The position numbers and the translations under genes were made by a program. The notes beneath the pieces are model-generated. The model did no database searches. It saw nothing but the letters and a program-made list of their open reading frames with translations, and was not told the origin of the DNA. This document shows positions 10,601 through 23,100 of a stretch of 64,000 nt of DNA, piece after piece (positions within the stretch are counted from its first letter, which is position 1; each line of letters starts with the position of its first letter). The stretch is from Smittia aterrima (Eukaryota > Arthropoda > Insecta > Diptera > Chironomidae). The stretch spans positions 17,360,001 to 17,424,000 of the forward strand of contig CP093831.1 in the NCBI GenBank assembly GCA_033063855.1, written 5' to 3'.

Positions 10601-13600
10601 ATAAAATCTGATGAAAAGCTTCTTCGACCGGATGGGGTAAGGTTCAATTTAGACTCTTCATGCAGCTAAGAGGATTGTGGAAGTGATTCATTGGTTCTCT
10701 TTGATTTCTTTTATCCATGCCAATTCAGACTTGTCAAATACTCTTAAATTAGGCGACCGATTCAAAAGGAAGTAAAATGAAAGGGCTGAGAAATTCGTTT
10801 GAAGAGAAGAGAAAAAGAATTTAATTCGAGCCAGAACCACATCGTTGCAAGCAAGAAGCAGAGGCAAGAAGAGTAAAGAGAATAAACTAATTTGACATTT
10901 TCTACAAACAAATCAGGGCGAACTTGAAGTTGAGGAGCAATCTGAGCTCTGCTCTGCTGCTCAACTTGAATGTATACAGCTAATTAGAGAAAAGAGACCT
11001 CTTGAAGCCCTGTTTGAGCACAGAAAAAAAGAGAAAATGTTAAAGCTTTTGCCAAATATTTACACACGACGAAGAAAGCAACAAAAATATATGGACGAGC
11101 AGAAAGGAAGCCAAACTCTGCTCTCTATGTTTATCAGCAGCTCTCCTCTGACATGTACACATAAGAGCAACAACTGCTCAAGATATTTACATTCAAGCTA
11201 AAGGGAATTATGTGCAGAAAATTCTGGCAATCGTTCGCTCCCCTCCTACTTTGCATTCCGTTAGAATGTTGCAGTTTGATACGAAGTGAGAAAGGGTGAA
11301 AAGTCGTTGAATTAGAAAACCGGATGAGGAATGGTGAGAAAGTTTTATTTTATCAGGATGCATGATAGCCTTTGCGGTTGGGAGATGTTTAAATGTTATT
11401 CATGAGCAAATTCAACAGAGGTTTTCAGCAGACGACTCCTGAATGGAAAATACTTTTCTAAAATTTCACGAGGATAGTTCGAGAGGAAGTTTAAATTTTT
11501 ATTTTCTCGGGAATTCTCAGAGTTGCACAACCTTCAGGACTTTCTGGCTTCGTGATAATGGAAGACAGTCAATTTTTATTTTAGGAGTAATTAAAAATCC
11601 TTTTTTGTTGTTTACAATGAACTCCCAACATTTCTCAAAACAACTTTGATCTCTTTCCCTCAATTCATTGATGCTGATGAAGCAAAGCCTTCTGATGTGG
11701 ATTTCGGTAAGAGCGTCGTTGCCTCGAGAAGGCAATTAGTTTTTATTCCTCAACAAGGAAATGAAAGGATGCTTTCAATTAACACAAAAAATGAGACGTA
11801 AAAGGCAGATTGCTATAGCAGCATTCTCCTTTCATTTGACGATTTGTTCATTTGCATGGAAATCCCTTTTCTTCAACTCATTTCTCTAACAGATAATTCG
11901 CTCTTTGCTCCAATTACGTCGTTCCCTTTTCATCCTTCATTTGCAGCTTCCCTTTTGAGCTTTCCACCAATGTGTCATGGAGCAAGAGCTTATGACGATG
12001 CGAAACAGTAAGTAAGAAGAATTAAACGTTCTCCGTTTGTCTTCCTACCATTGAGTTCAGTTCATGTTGAGTTCAGAGGTTGAAATATCAGTAGCTTTGA
12101 GTTCAGAAATCGTCGCTGAATCTCAACTAGAAATGTGAATGGTTCCAACTCCTGCAAAACGAGTGAATTTATCACTTCTGCCCGAACAATTTACATTAAA
12201 GGTTAAGCGAAAAGCATTTTTCTTCATTTTCAGTTAAAACCTTTCTGTGCTCATTGTGCCGTTGGCCCTCATTACTCTCCCTCCTTCTAACAGCTAACAA
12301 AGAAGAATTGCCACGGAACGTGATGCTATTTACGTTCTCAAGAAGACAGCTGCTTCAACTTACCTGTATGCTGCTTTAAGTAACTTTTTATTGTTCCGTG
12401 TGTCTGGAATAAATGTGATGATGATGCTCAGAGAATCTTGTTACCTCTTTGAAGAAATTCAAATGACTAATAAATGAAAATATGTGTAAATAACGAAGCG
12501 TCGTACACTTTTAATGTATTTAATATGTCAACTCTTAACAATTTTCCCGCTCGCGCTTCAAGGAACGCCAACGGATTCGCATGATAAATTATCAACAATG
12601 GTTCTTGTTACTCGGGTGTTTATTGCATGATATTCATCTTGAATAATGAGTTGTTTTCAATAAGAGACAACCAGTGTGAACGGAATTGCATCATTCATGA
12701 CAACAAGGAAAGATAAGAAGAAATTTCCTATAACGTAGCTTCCTACATTGCACTTCAATAAAAATGTATTTTCCGTCTTTGAGTTAAATGCATATCCTCC
12801 ACTGCAGGCAATGATCAGCACATTATGGCCCTTTTATACGCGATTAGCTTCTGTCATTCGTCGTCGTTGTTGTTGCCTGGGAAGCAGTTTCAAAGAAGAG
12901 TAAATAAGCTTTAGTGAAATAAATAACTTGCTACACAATAGATCCGACAACACAAAATGCTACGGATCATAGTTTTACAAGCGATTAACGCTGCCATTTA
13001 AATCATCTAGTTTAACTATTTCATTCAATTTGAGATGAAAGTTTAATAGGAAAACTTTTGAATGATCACTCAAGGCAGTTTTGTATCGAATTTTCCAGGT
13101 GAACAAAAGCTCTTCGATTAATCCCACACCTACAATGTGAGTACTTCATTGCGACTGCCACTTGAAACTATCGACGTGGTATTTGTTGTGAAATCCATTA
13201 ACTGCAGCACTTGAAGGCAAACAATAACTTTACGTTAGAGAACTTTTTTTCTCTCAACTATGCATTTACAATCGGGAGCGTTCTCTTTCCGCAAAAACCT
13301 CACAAAATGTTGATGCTTAACATTCTATGAAATCCATTAAATACCCGTTTAAAATTACGTAGTGGCTAGAGAGCGTTGAAATGAGATTATTACAGAGTTA
13401 GGGAATGAGAAACATCAGAAGCGGTTTCTCTTGTTCAAGCCCTAAGCTCTTAGCCGAGTAAATTAAAAAATTTATTTTTTGGTTTCAACTTCTCATTGGG
13501 AAAACTTTTTTCTTGGGTGAAAGTTTATTTAGATGGAAGATAGAGATTAATCGAAACTTGAAACTATTTCGTTTACTGAATTCATATAAAGTTAGTAGAA

Positions 13601-15029
13601 ATTTTTGATTACGGGTTGTTCTCAAACTGCAATCAAATTTGATTAAATTTTTTTTGTTCGCTTCAGATCTGCGATGGATGAATCCATGGAAATGCGAAAG
13701 TTAAACTAAAGCTTTTACTCTTGAAGTAAACAATTTTTCATTTACAATTTCATCATGAGACTTAATACGAACTGTAAACAAAGCGGAAAGAGGAAAAGCT
13801 TTATGTCGACAATCGGAGCGAAGTTGAATAGAAAAAGTTTCTCTCCTTCCAGCCGATCATAAATTAAATTTACATTTCTCTTTAACCACTTTAGCTTTAA
13901 TTTGAAATTACTTTCATGCTTCGTTTAAAAGTTTCCTTGGTAAAAAAAAGTTAATGCAAAGATGAAGGAAATGGAAAATCTCGACGGCAACGATGAGCTC
14001 TGAAGCGAAATGCTCGAGCCGAGGCTTAATTAAATTTTGTTTTCATTGTCAGTCACACACAAGCCACAAATACTCGCGATAACGAACGCCTTGAGGGAGT
14101 TTTAGAAGCTCCATCCTACTTTAATTTCAAACAATGCTTGCAATGCATTGTGAGAAATCAAAAGTTTGGTCACGAGCTCTTTATCAACACGAATGAAACT
14201 CCAAATCATCTATCGTAAGTCACGTAACTTTTAAATCCGCCAACATTCACCCGAAATTGAATGTTAAAAAATCCACTGAGCAGCACGTTTCGGATGTTAA
14301 TAATTCCACATTTTTAAGCGTCCTCTCTATCTATGAACACGCCATATGACAAATAATTACACCGAGGAATAAAATCATCCCCAGAAAATACCAGAAAACT
14401 TATGACTCTCTCGCATAACGATTTTCAAGTCACGTTCAACTAGAATTTTTATTATTTCTTTTCGAAGAAAAATATTGCCATGAGAGCAATGCAACGCTCT
14501 CCGATCCAATAATGCAGTTTTGAAATGGGATTTTAAAGATTTAGCGTGTAAGATCGCTTTTAAAACTTTCCGCAAAGACGACTTTAATTTGAAAACTTTT
14601 GACTCAGTCGTGTCACGTTTGCGGAAGCTTTAATACGAAAAAATAAATTTCACAATCAACCAGTGAGAGATAAAAATTTCGCTTGATGAATCTGACGGAA
14701 GAGTTTTCCTTTTTAAAGGAACAATTTCATTTTCGTGACATGTTGCACAGACATTTTATCAGAGAGCACATGAATAAACTGAGTTTCTGATAAAGTTTCG
14801 TGAAATTTTATTTTGAACATGTTTGCTTATGGCAAATGTTGAAGTTTCTGGTTTTTATGCTGCAAATTTTTCCGATGAATTATTCATCTAAAAAGAGTAA
14901 TATTTCACTTCCATCCGCTTTTTCTAAACTTTTCTTCATTTTCCGTTGATTTTCCAAAAACGCTCAGCTTCAGTTCAGCCGCACGTTGCCGGTCAAAAGT
15001 AAACAAAATTGTATTTTCTCGACAATTAA
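7633..15029. other. Gene-poor stretch, 7.4 kb
   Basis: AT-rich sequence with many short T and A runs and no ORF that looks like protein, apart from a weak two-exon secreted-peptide reading at 10025-10245 on the minus strand. No tRNA, satellite or transposon coding domain was seen. It could hold distal regulatory sequence for neighbouring genes. Confidence 0.4.
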
Positions 15030-16780
15030 ATGAAATCAGAGGAAATGAGTGAAAAGCTTGACATTAAGTTAGTTAGTGAATATTTGTTTGAAATCGGATG
15101 TTGCAGAATTTGTGTGTTAAGGTTTTTAAAGCCAAGTATCGACGATTTTCTCGACGTGGAAGTTTCTTTGAAAAATGTAAACAAAAGTTTGTGCAACGAG
15201 AAAGGAATTTGATCTAATTTATTGAATTACAGAAGAATGCATTGTCTTGTGACATCGATGAACATCCAGTGAAGAAGTTGAAGCTTAATTCCTGTGTTGC
15301 TTGCTTGGGCTTATTTGAATTCGTTGATGAAGTTGTGACGAAAATTAAAGATAATGAAACTTTGAAGGAATACGAAATTAATAAGTTTCTCACTTCATTC
15401 TCGCTTCCTGTCTCCCTTGACCTTGTTCAACTTCAACTTTGGCTTGCTCTCATCGAGAAATTCCCAGAACAAATCGAATCAGGTACAAACCAATTAATTT
15501 CATAATTGAGCACTCCGTGAACGCTTTATTCACAGATCGCCCACCAGATATACCAATCAAAGATGTTATCAAAAACATTTTAAACACCAAACTGTCGGAC
15601 GAGTTACACAAAACTTTTAACACCGAAGGGCTGATGATTAATATTTTCTTTCGAGTCGACAACGAAATCGAAATGATGGAGAAACTCGACTCAGTCGCAC
15701 CTGAGTTAATGGCAGAACGAAACAAGCAGAGAAAGAAATTCCGAAGTGAAATTGTGACCAGAAATTACTTTGAAAAGTATTTCGTCCCTAAGAACATCAA
15801 ATTAGAAAAATTTCGCGAAGAATTCTCAATCCCGCCAGTCGCACCTTCAGCTTCGATTCAATTGGATAAAATCACATTAACTGGTCCAACAGTTTTCGTC
15901 GCAGGACGATATAACAAATTCTCTCGTGAACTGAGTCAATCTCCTTGGGTCTTGAATGGTAAACGAGTATCAGAAGGAAGTGTTCAAGAAATAATCGCCG
16001 ACGCGATTGCGCCATTTTTCAAAGTTCCTGCTACTTCTATTACGTTTATGTCAAGTGGTCGTGAAGATGTTGATGTGAGATGCTTAGGCCGAGGCCGACC
16101 ATTTGTTTTTGAGATCATGGACTCAAGAAAAAATATTCTTGACATTCCAAGCGCTGTCGTCATGGAGAAGCAAGTCACAAAATCTCGCCTCGTCGCTATA
16201 CGAGACGTACAGATGATTCGAAGGTAATTCAATCGCTTCTGCTATGTGACATTCTAAATCCAACTCTCGTAATCCTTTCGGAAATTTCCATCAATCATTT
16301 GTCCAACAGAGATGATCTCCATCATATCAAATCAGGCGAGGAAGACAAGAAAAAAATCTATAGAGCCCTTTGCACTGTCTCCAGTGATGTGACAATAGAT
16401 CTTCTTGAAAGACTTAACATCGAGACGGCATTTGTGACTCGCCAATGGACACCATTCAGAGTTCTACATCGTCGCACTTTGATGGAAAGACCACGAACCA
16501 TCTTCAGTGTTAGAGCTCATGCTGTGAAAGGTAAGAATTCGGAATCCATCAATTTCCCAAAATGTAAATGAACCTTACGCATTGTTTCCAAAAAGGTGAA
16601 CCGAAGGTTGTCGTGCTTGACATTGTAACTCAAGCTGGCACCTACGTCAAAGAGCTCGTACATGGCGAATTCGGAAGAACTGAACCGAGCATCGCATCGC
16701 TAATTGGTATGGAGATCGACATTGCAGCTCTAGACGTCATGAACATTGACCTCGATTTTCCGAAAGCTTTGGAAAGGTGA
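15030..16780 (+). CDS. PUS10: tRNA pseudouridine synthase Pus10
   Basis: Converts U54/U55 of tRNAs to pseudouridine in archaea and animals; the vertebrate enzyme also has nuclear miRNA-processing and apoptosis roles. Exons 15030-15176, 15233-15482, 15536-16223, 16310-16530, 16596-16780 give 496 aa (human about 529). Two CxxC pairs (Cys25/28 and Cys70/73) form the N-terminal zinc site next to the THUMP-containing region. The catalytic domain shows SSGREDVDVRCLGRGRPF, with the catalytic Asp expected at about residue 310. It also has WTPFRVLHRR, then VTQAGTYVKELVHGEFGRT near the C-terminus, all diagnostic of Pus10. The start at 15030 was chosen as the first in-frame ATG; one five codons later is possible. 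AATAAA lies at 16837-16842. All phases close. Confidence 0.96.
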
Positions 16781-17341
16781 CAAATGACAATATGAGAAAG
16801 GAGAACTTTGTAATAGAAAATTTTCTGTACAACTGAAATAAATCTTGCAAAAAATAATAAAAACTGATTCAATTTTCATTCTGTTGGTAAAGCTGCACGT
16901 GAAGCTTCTTCGTTATTCAACTTATTTCGTCCTTTTCTCATTTTCTAATTAAAACCGGATGAGCAGGATTGCAATTAAGTCTGCTTTTATGCTCTCATCA
17001 ACAATGAAACGACACGGGATTACTCAAAAGCTTTAGCTATGAACTATCCTCCTTACTTCCGTCATTCTCATTGCAAAACTACATACGAGAAGCTTGATGA
17101 AATAATGAGTTGACCGCACATCCGTGCAGAAGGATTTTGCGTTGAGTAAGTACATTTTAATGTAAACTGGAATAAAGCTTATGAGGTTAATTATTGTTCA
17201 GTGGTCTACAATTTGTTAGAAGAAAATGTAATTAAAAGTTTATTAAAATTTTCATTTATTTAAACAGGTTTTTTAATTTATTTGCAACTTCTCCATAAGA
17301 CACGTTGACTCATCGCCGATGTGTCAATTCGATCAATTTCT
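16781..17341. other. Intergenic between convergent PUS10 and small secreted gene
   Basis: Contains the PUS10 poly(A) signal at 16837-16842 and, for the minus-strand gene, TTTATT (AATAAA in reverse) at 17277-17282. Nothing else recognised. Confidence 0.5.
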
Positions 17342-17728
17342 TTAGTGTTGGTATTCACTTAGCTTAGCTTTCAACTCTTCGTAAATTTTTGCCACAGCAT
17401 CATCAGAAGTTAAGCTTCCAGAATTAATTGCGTTGATGTACTGGTCAGCTCTGAATTTAAAAGAGAATGTTTTTCAAAATATGAGATGCTTGTTTGTTTT
17501 AAACTTTAGTTATTTACACTGCTAACACCATTTCATCTGAAAAGAAAATTGTAAAAACAAACATTTGGGTTAGCCAATTTAAACTCACTCCCGTCTATAT
17601 CCTCTTGGGTTCCTGGGCGACCTTGGCCTGGGAAAAAAACGCAGTTTAAAAACAAACTTCTGTTTAAAATGTTTCAAATTACTAATTCCAAGAATACAAA
17701 CGATGAGCGCGAGAAACAATTTTGACAT
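17342..17728 (-). CDS. Small secreted peptide (70 aa), four exons
   Basis: Not found as a long ORF; built from splice signals. Exons (minus): 17728-17683, 17627-17589, 17536-17518 (19 nt) and 17450-17342, total 213 nt. All three introns are GT..AG, 43-67 nt, and every phase closes to a single stop. The product begins MSKLFLALIVCILGI, a clear signal peptide. A short Gly/Pro/Gln stretch follows (QGRPGTQED), then an amphipathic helix (ADQYINAINSGS...AKIYEELKAKLSEYQH). No Cys in the mature part and no obvious dibasic processing site. No family recognised; a secreted or hormone-like peptide is possible but unproven. A minus-strand AATAAA lies about 60 nt past the stop, which supports a real transcript. 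Confidence 0.75.
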
Positions 17729-19302
17729 GACTGTTCCGCTTCGACGAAAACTTTAAACTGCGCGTTTGTGAAGGTGCGGGCGTCTGGAAAATTTAATTTC
17801 GCTCAACAGACGCAGCGAACGGTTATTGCTTTCTGTATTTCAATTCTTAGAAAAATTCTTAGTAAAAGATAGATATGCGACTCAGTGAAATGCAATGAAC
17901 ATTTTTGCTCCCGATTACAATCTGAGCTAAATTAAATTCCAAACGAGTAATGTTGACTTAAGTAGAGTCGAATCAAGTCAAAGACAAAAGTTCTTGGCAA
18001 TAAATCAGATGAGAATACACTTGAGAGTTCTCTAGGGATAAAATATGTTGACCTGTAACATTCTTTAAGTTCTGGAGCTTCTTGGAAGAGTCATCGGATA
18101 GACAAAGAAACTTTCGTTTAATTGTAGAAATCATCTCAGAAGATAAACTTGAAATTTATGGCGAAATTTTCCTGAAACTCTTCAGCGGCAGAAATTCTGT
18201 TTTACTGAAGACCAAAACTTTCATCTGAAACTTTTCACATTAAACGTCGTTGCAAAGTTCTCGTTTCGATTATGTTTTGCTATAAGTTAAGTGTCTTTTT
18301 ATGACTGCTGTGAACTGGGTCGTACAGAGAAAGGAAGAGAGGGAGGGGTGGGATTGTAGCAAGTGAAAACAATGGGACTGAGTTTGGTGAATGTAGAAGT
18401 TTTTGTCTTGTATCTAAATCAGGGAACTTTGACCGCAAATTAATTTCTCGCTCGGGTCCGTGAGAAAAAAAAGATTTTTCTTTTAAACTCACATCATTTG
18501 TTGACAAGTCTTTTTAAAAAAAACTTTTTTAAAAGCTGTTGACTTTCCTGGCCAAGAACTGACAAACAAAAATTCTTTAAACTTTGTGATTTATCAAAGT
18601 TACTTCATGGGTGAGCTTTTGGCTACGTAATTCACGAATTGTCCAGATTTAGTTCCGCAAAGATTCGCAGTTACCAATTTAATGCGGTGGAACAAATAAT
18701 GAAGACCGCTAAGTTAACAAACAGTAATTCGCTAGGAACTTGATCTCTAGTTTGTTCCAAACAATTTTGAAGTCCGGAATTTATTGTTTTCAACGCGGGG
18801 AAACTTTTCATCGGCTGCTTTCTTTGGTTTGATAAAACAAAATTAAGGTTGAGTAAACCTCAGATTAATGTTGATTGTAATCTGGTCGAAACCGAGCCAG
18901 CGGCAGCCGAACATAGACAAAAGCCGCTCTGAGATAAAGCAGCAATTTATTCAGTCCCGAGAGTAAGCAAAAAGTCTCCAAGCACAAAAAGTAAACGCTT
19001 CGAAGTGTTTTCTTTGGGTTTATCGGTAATTAACTTGTTATTAAAGAGATTAACATTTTTATGGCCCGAAGATTGCGCTTCCCCTTTTTGCCGACTTCGA
19101 TTTGACTCTTAATTTATGCGTTCGCGCGTTTTGCGATGGCGGGAATGAGAGTTTCTCGTGCTAATGAGAGGAAAGAGATTCCCCGGAAGCAAAGCACGAA
19201 GCTCATAAATCCCAATCAAAATGCGACGACAATAATTCCGAAATTCTCTAAAATGTTTTCCTATCATTGTTAACTAGCTAATAAAACTAGCTAGAAAAAA
19301 AT
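17729..19302. other. Non-coding stretch upstream of small secreted gene
   Basis: AT-rich; no ORF, RNA gene or repeat that I can support. Should contain the promoter of the minus-strand peptide gene at its left end. Confidence 0.4.
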
Positions 19303-20171
19303 AATTCAGTGTCCTCTCCTAAGAGAAACTGGCAGATAAGCTGGCTTTAAGACACTGCGAAGCGGCTCTGATTCCTCTCGTAAGATCGACCGTTGCACTT
19401 CTCCGAGCTATGCCAGGTCTGCGACTCTGAAGATGTTAGCACAGAGAACTGTGTTAATTCTTATAAACGAGCCCGCTGAGACAATGTCCACACCCGAAGG
19501 TGGGCCCCACAGCGCAGTTATAGCTCCACACCCGAAGGTCAAAGCTTAGCCAGAATACCATCTGCTAATTATAGTTTGAATTTCCGCGTTCGCTACTATG
19601 AAGCTTTCGAAACCAATGTTTGGGGATTTGAACTCCGGATCACCAAGACTACAGCAGGTTGCAGTCGTGTGAAACATTCTACAAGTTTCTCTTGTGTTGA
19701 ACATTCGGCTAAAACATTTACTTAAGTTGCATACAACGAAAAAAAAATCCTTCACTAACACAAACGTCTGTTGCATCATAAGGTTGAATTTTGTCAGGTT
19801 AATGTTAGAGCGCTGATGACCGAATGAACTAAGGTCAAGATTTTTTGTTCCGACTTTCCTCGGTTCGATCCCAGAGAATTCTCAAGTTTTTTTTTTATTA
19901 ATTTTCTATTGAAATATGAATTTCCTTTCGTTTTGCAATAGTTTTTTGTTAATTAAATCAAGTTTTGATCATTATTCGATCGAAAAAGAAAATTTTATTA
20001 TAATTTAACGAGCGATCGTCAGTTTTTACTAACACACAGCCAATTTCCGGAAAACTGACCGTCAGTTACGCATATTGGTGCAATTTCGGAAAAAACGAAT
20101 TCAGTATTTTACAAAATTTGCAAACGAACAGATCGTAAAGCAGAACTTTACTAAACGAATTCAGTGTCCTC
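19303..20171. mobile_element. Possible transposon remnant or structured element bounded by 14-bp direct repeats
   Basis: AATTCAGTGTCCTC occurs at 19303-19316 and again at 20158-20171. Between them lies a GC-richer island (about 19320-19560) unlike its surroundings. It contains CCACACCCGAAGGT twice (near 19488 and 19526); the first copy can form a CACC-CGAA-GGTG hairpin. A tRNA-like segment ending in a long T run follows. No transposase or reverse transcriptase reading was recognised, and there is no poly(A) next to either repeat. The element class is therefore unknown and the bounding repeats could be coincidence. Confidence 0.3.
19797..19893 (+). other. tRNA-like sequence with Pol III-type boxes (decayed tRNA or SINE head)
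   Basis: GGTTAATGTTAGAGCGCTGA resembles a tRNA D-arm/A-box. GGTTCGATCC about 55 nt later is a good B-box, and a run of about ten T follows, as in a Pol III terminator. TGACC...GGTCA can form an anticodon-like stem, but with an 11-nt loop. The T-stem pairs only with a bulge. It is probably not a working tRNA. Confidence 0.3.
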
Positions 20172-23100
20172 CAAACGTTTGTTTCTGCCACTCTTACAAA
20201 ATTACAACATCGTTACAAGCAATAAGCATTCACGATTTCCATTTTAATTAAGTGATTATTCAAAAATATGTGTTTGAACTTTCAAAATCACGTCATTTAC
20301 GCTTTTCGCGCTGAGTGTCGCACAATAAATTTCAATTTCAACTTCCACACGGTGCGAAAGCTTCCTCTCTTCTCTACTTAATTAAAATTCAAAGCACAAT
20401 CCACTACGAGAATTTACACGCAACACTTTTCGAAGGGAGAGAGAACGAGCTGCTCGCAACGGTGAATGAAAAGATTTCCATGAGAATGTCTTAATCACAT
20501 CAATTATTCAAATTGATGTTTGACTTTCCAATTCTGATAATTGATTTCAATGGCGCGCACGAGAATGCTTCGAATTCTTGGAGCGTGAAATGTTTCATTG
20601 AACAAGAAGATAGATTGAACAGTTTCCCAAAAAGGAAAGCAACAAACTTTGAAAGCGGAAGCTTGCGAAAAGTCAAAAGCCTTTAGGTCGAATCCTAAAC
20701 TTAAATAACTTTGTTTGCAGCTTCCACTCAATAGCTTTACATCTCCGGAATGTCAACAGAAAAACAGATCAAACTATTTCTTAACACTCTTGTATTTATT
20801 GTCCAAGACGAATATAAACTCTTTCCAACTCTTGGAGGTTTTGTAAAAATGAGAATTTATGAGATCGAGAGGTAGCGAGAGGAAGCTTAGCTGGAACTTT
20901 TATTGAATAAACTTTAGTTTCAATAAAATATTCGCAATATCGATGAGATGGAATTTTATTCCCACAGTGTGCTTTTGCCATAAAACTCTGCTCTGCTTCT
21001 CCGGTCGAGTGAACTTTTTATCGATTACAACACATGTCTGACATACTCGTCTTTGCTGCACAAATAGAGAGAAGACGATAAGAATAAACTCGTAGCAAGG
21101 ATACTCAGATGATAGCATTTAAAGTCAACAAAAGATATATTTGTAGATCCTTGCTGTTCGATTAAGCATTCGAAGCGGAAAAAGTAGAAGAAAATTTGTT
21201 GACAACATGAAAAACATTTCTGTTGTCGCTCTTTTTCTGTAACGATCTTGAGACAAGCGCAAAAACGCTCGAAAGGAAAGGCATAAATTGCTATAAATAA
21301 TTGGAACGTCATCTTCGTGGTCCTCATTCGATTCCATCTAAGATATAAATGTCAAGGGCAAATTGTTAGTCTCTTGTTTTTCGCCTACGTTGCTAAGTGA
21401 TTTTTGGCAATAAAAATCCGGAATGATACGAAAAACGTGGTCCTCCATTTTTTTCTTAAGAATAAAAAAAATGAAAATTCAGTCGATCGTAATCGATTGA
21501 AGAGCATCGTCTCGTTTGCTGCCTTCAAAACTTCCATGACGATGAAAAATGTGTAATGAAAGCAGGAAATTTATCTTCCACAGTCACATTCTGCTATAAT
21601 TGAATTCTTTCATCGAGAAATGATAAGGAATGCGACCTTAGGCGTAGATGAAATCCTTGGCTAAACGACATCGAAAGCGAAAGCGAAGGCTTTGATAAGC
21701 GTCTTTTTTAAACTTCGAGTATCTCCGCTTTCGATTGATCAGACATTACCATTCCTCCCAAGAATGAAGCTCAGAGTAAACATAAATATTTGGATAATCA
21801 TAAATCTACGAGAATGCGAAGGAAAAAAGATTCATTCATCAGAAAATTGAATTTATTTTATGGTTTCATGCCTTTTCGTTCGACTGCCTCGAGGGGTGAC
21901 GAGCAAGCGACTCCTGAGGAGAAAATTTCAAAAATATTCTTGGCTCCCAGCCAAATTGGTCTCTTGTCGCTCTTTTTCGGGTTGCGACTTCCGGGGCCCA
22001 AAAGCTATTAAGTGCTTCCGCAATAACTCAACGTCTCTATCAGCAAACAATTATCGGGTTGGGAAGGAGAGGGGAGAAAAAAAGAAAGTTTCAAGACTCA
22101 TTGATTTTAACGAATAAGATCTCATCACGCGATCCCCACGGCGATCATCGCAAAACTCTTCTAAGCGATAAGAAAGTTTATTAACATCGCTTATTATTTA
22201 CTCATCGCTTTGCCTAAAATTCCTAACACGCGTGTAAGTCTCGCTGCGGGGCAAAATAAACGAATGAGGAATGTTATATTCTAATAAAGTTGAGACGTGA
22301 AACATGTTGCCTTAGTTAGAGTGAGACGAGAGACGAGGAAAACAAACTTAGTCAACCTTTTGGGGAGCGGAAAAACTTTTGTGACTTTTCTTTTTGCTTG
22401 CAGAGACTTCCGAAAAGGAAAATTACATAATGAAGAAAAGGAGAAAAGAAAAACTTCCGAGTGAAATTATTTTCCCTTGACTGCTCGCTGACGACAAATC
22501 TGCGACGACAGAACCGAAAAAAAAAATCATTTTTAGTCAAAGTTTATAGTTAAAGAAGCAACATTAAACATCTCAAAAGCTAATTTAGAGTTTTTGTCAT
22601 CATGTCGATGCCAACTTTACGACGAAATTCGTAAAAGAGCGGTGGGGAAATTTTTCAAATGAGAACTCATCTTACAAGCATGTTCAAGCCCCGAAGAGTA
22701 TTTCGTGATGCGTCTAGACATCGGTTCGATCACGAAACATCTTAAAAACGTAACACAATCAATGAACGCCCCCCAAGCGAAATGAATCGACAAAGCTTTC
22801 TACCCACAGGCGTACAACAATCCTTTATGGGCGGCGTGGCTTTGCCACAACGAACCTTTTCCACGTTAAATTTCCCGAATAGAAATAAGCATCCCACTCA
22901 TAATTCACCGTGACATCTCCGAATCTCGATTTGGCCTAACATTGAGCACTTCCAGAGCTCTCTAAGTCAACACAAACTGTTTCTACTGTAAGTGGAGCAG
23001 CACCGGCAGAAAAATTACATGTAGATGATAATTTGAGGAAGTAAAAGGGTGGAAAAGAAGCGATTTCGTATTCAAATGGGAATGTTGTTAAATCTCTCCC

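Noticed and set aside
21025..21337. Overlapping 100- and 70-codon minus-strand ORFs
   Set aside because: Cys/Phe-rich readings in two frames of the same AT-rich DNA; neither shows protein-like periodicity or transcript signals.
22700..22760. tRNA B-box-like GGTTCGATC
   Set aside because: No pairing T-stem, no A-box at the right distance and no terminator.
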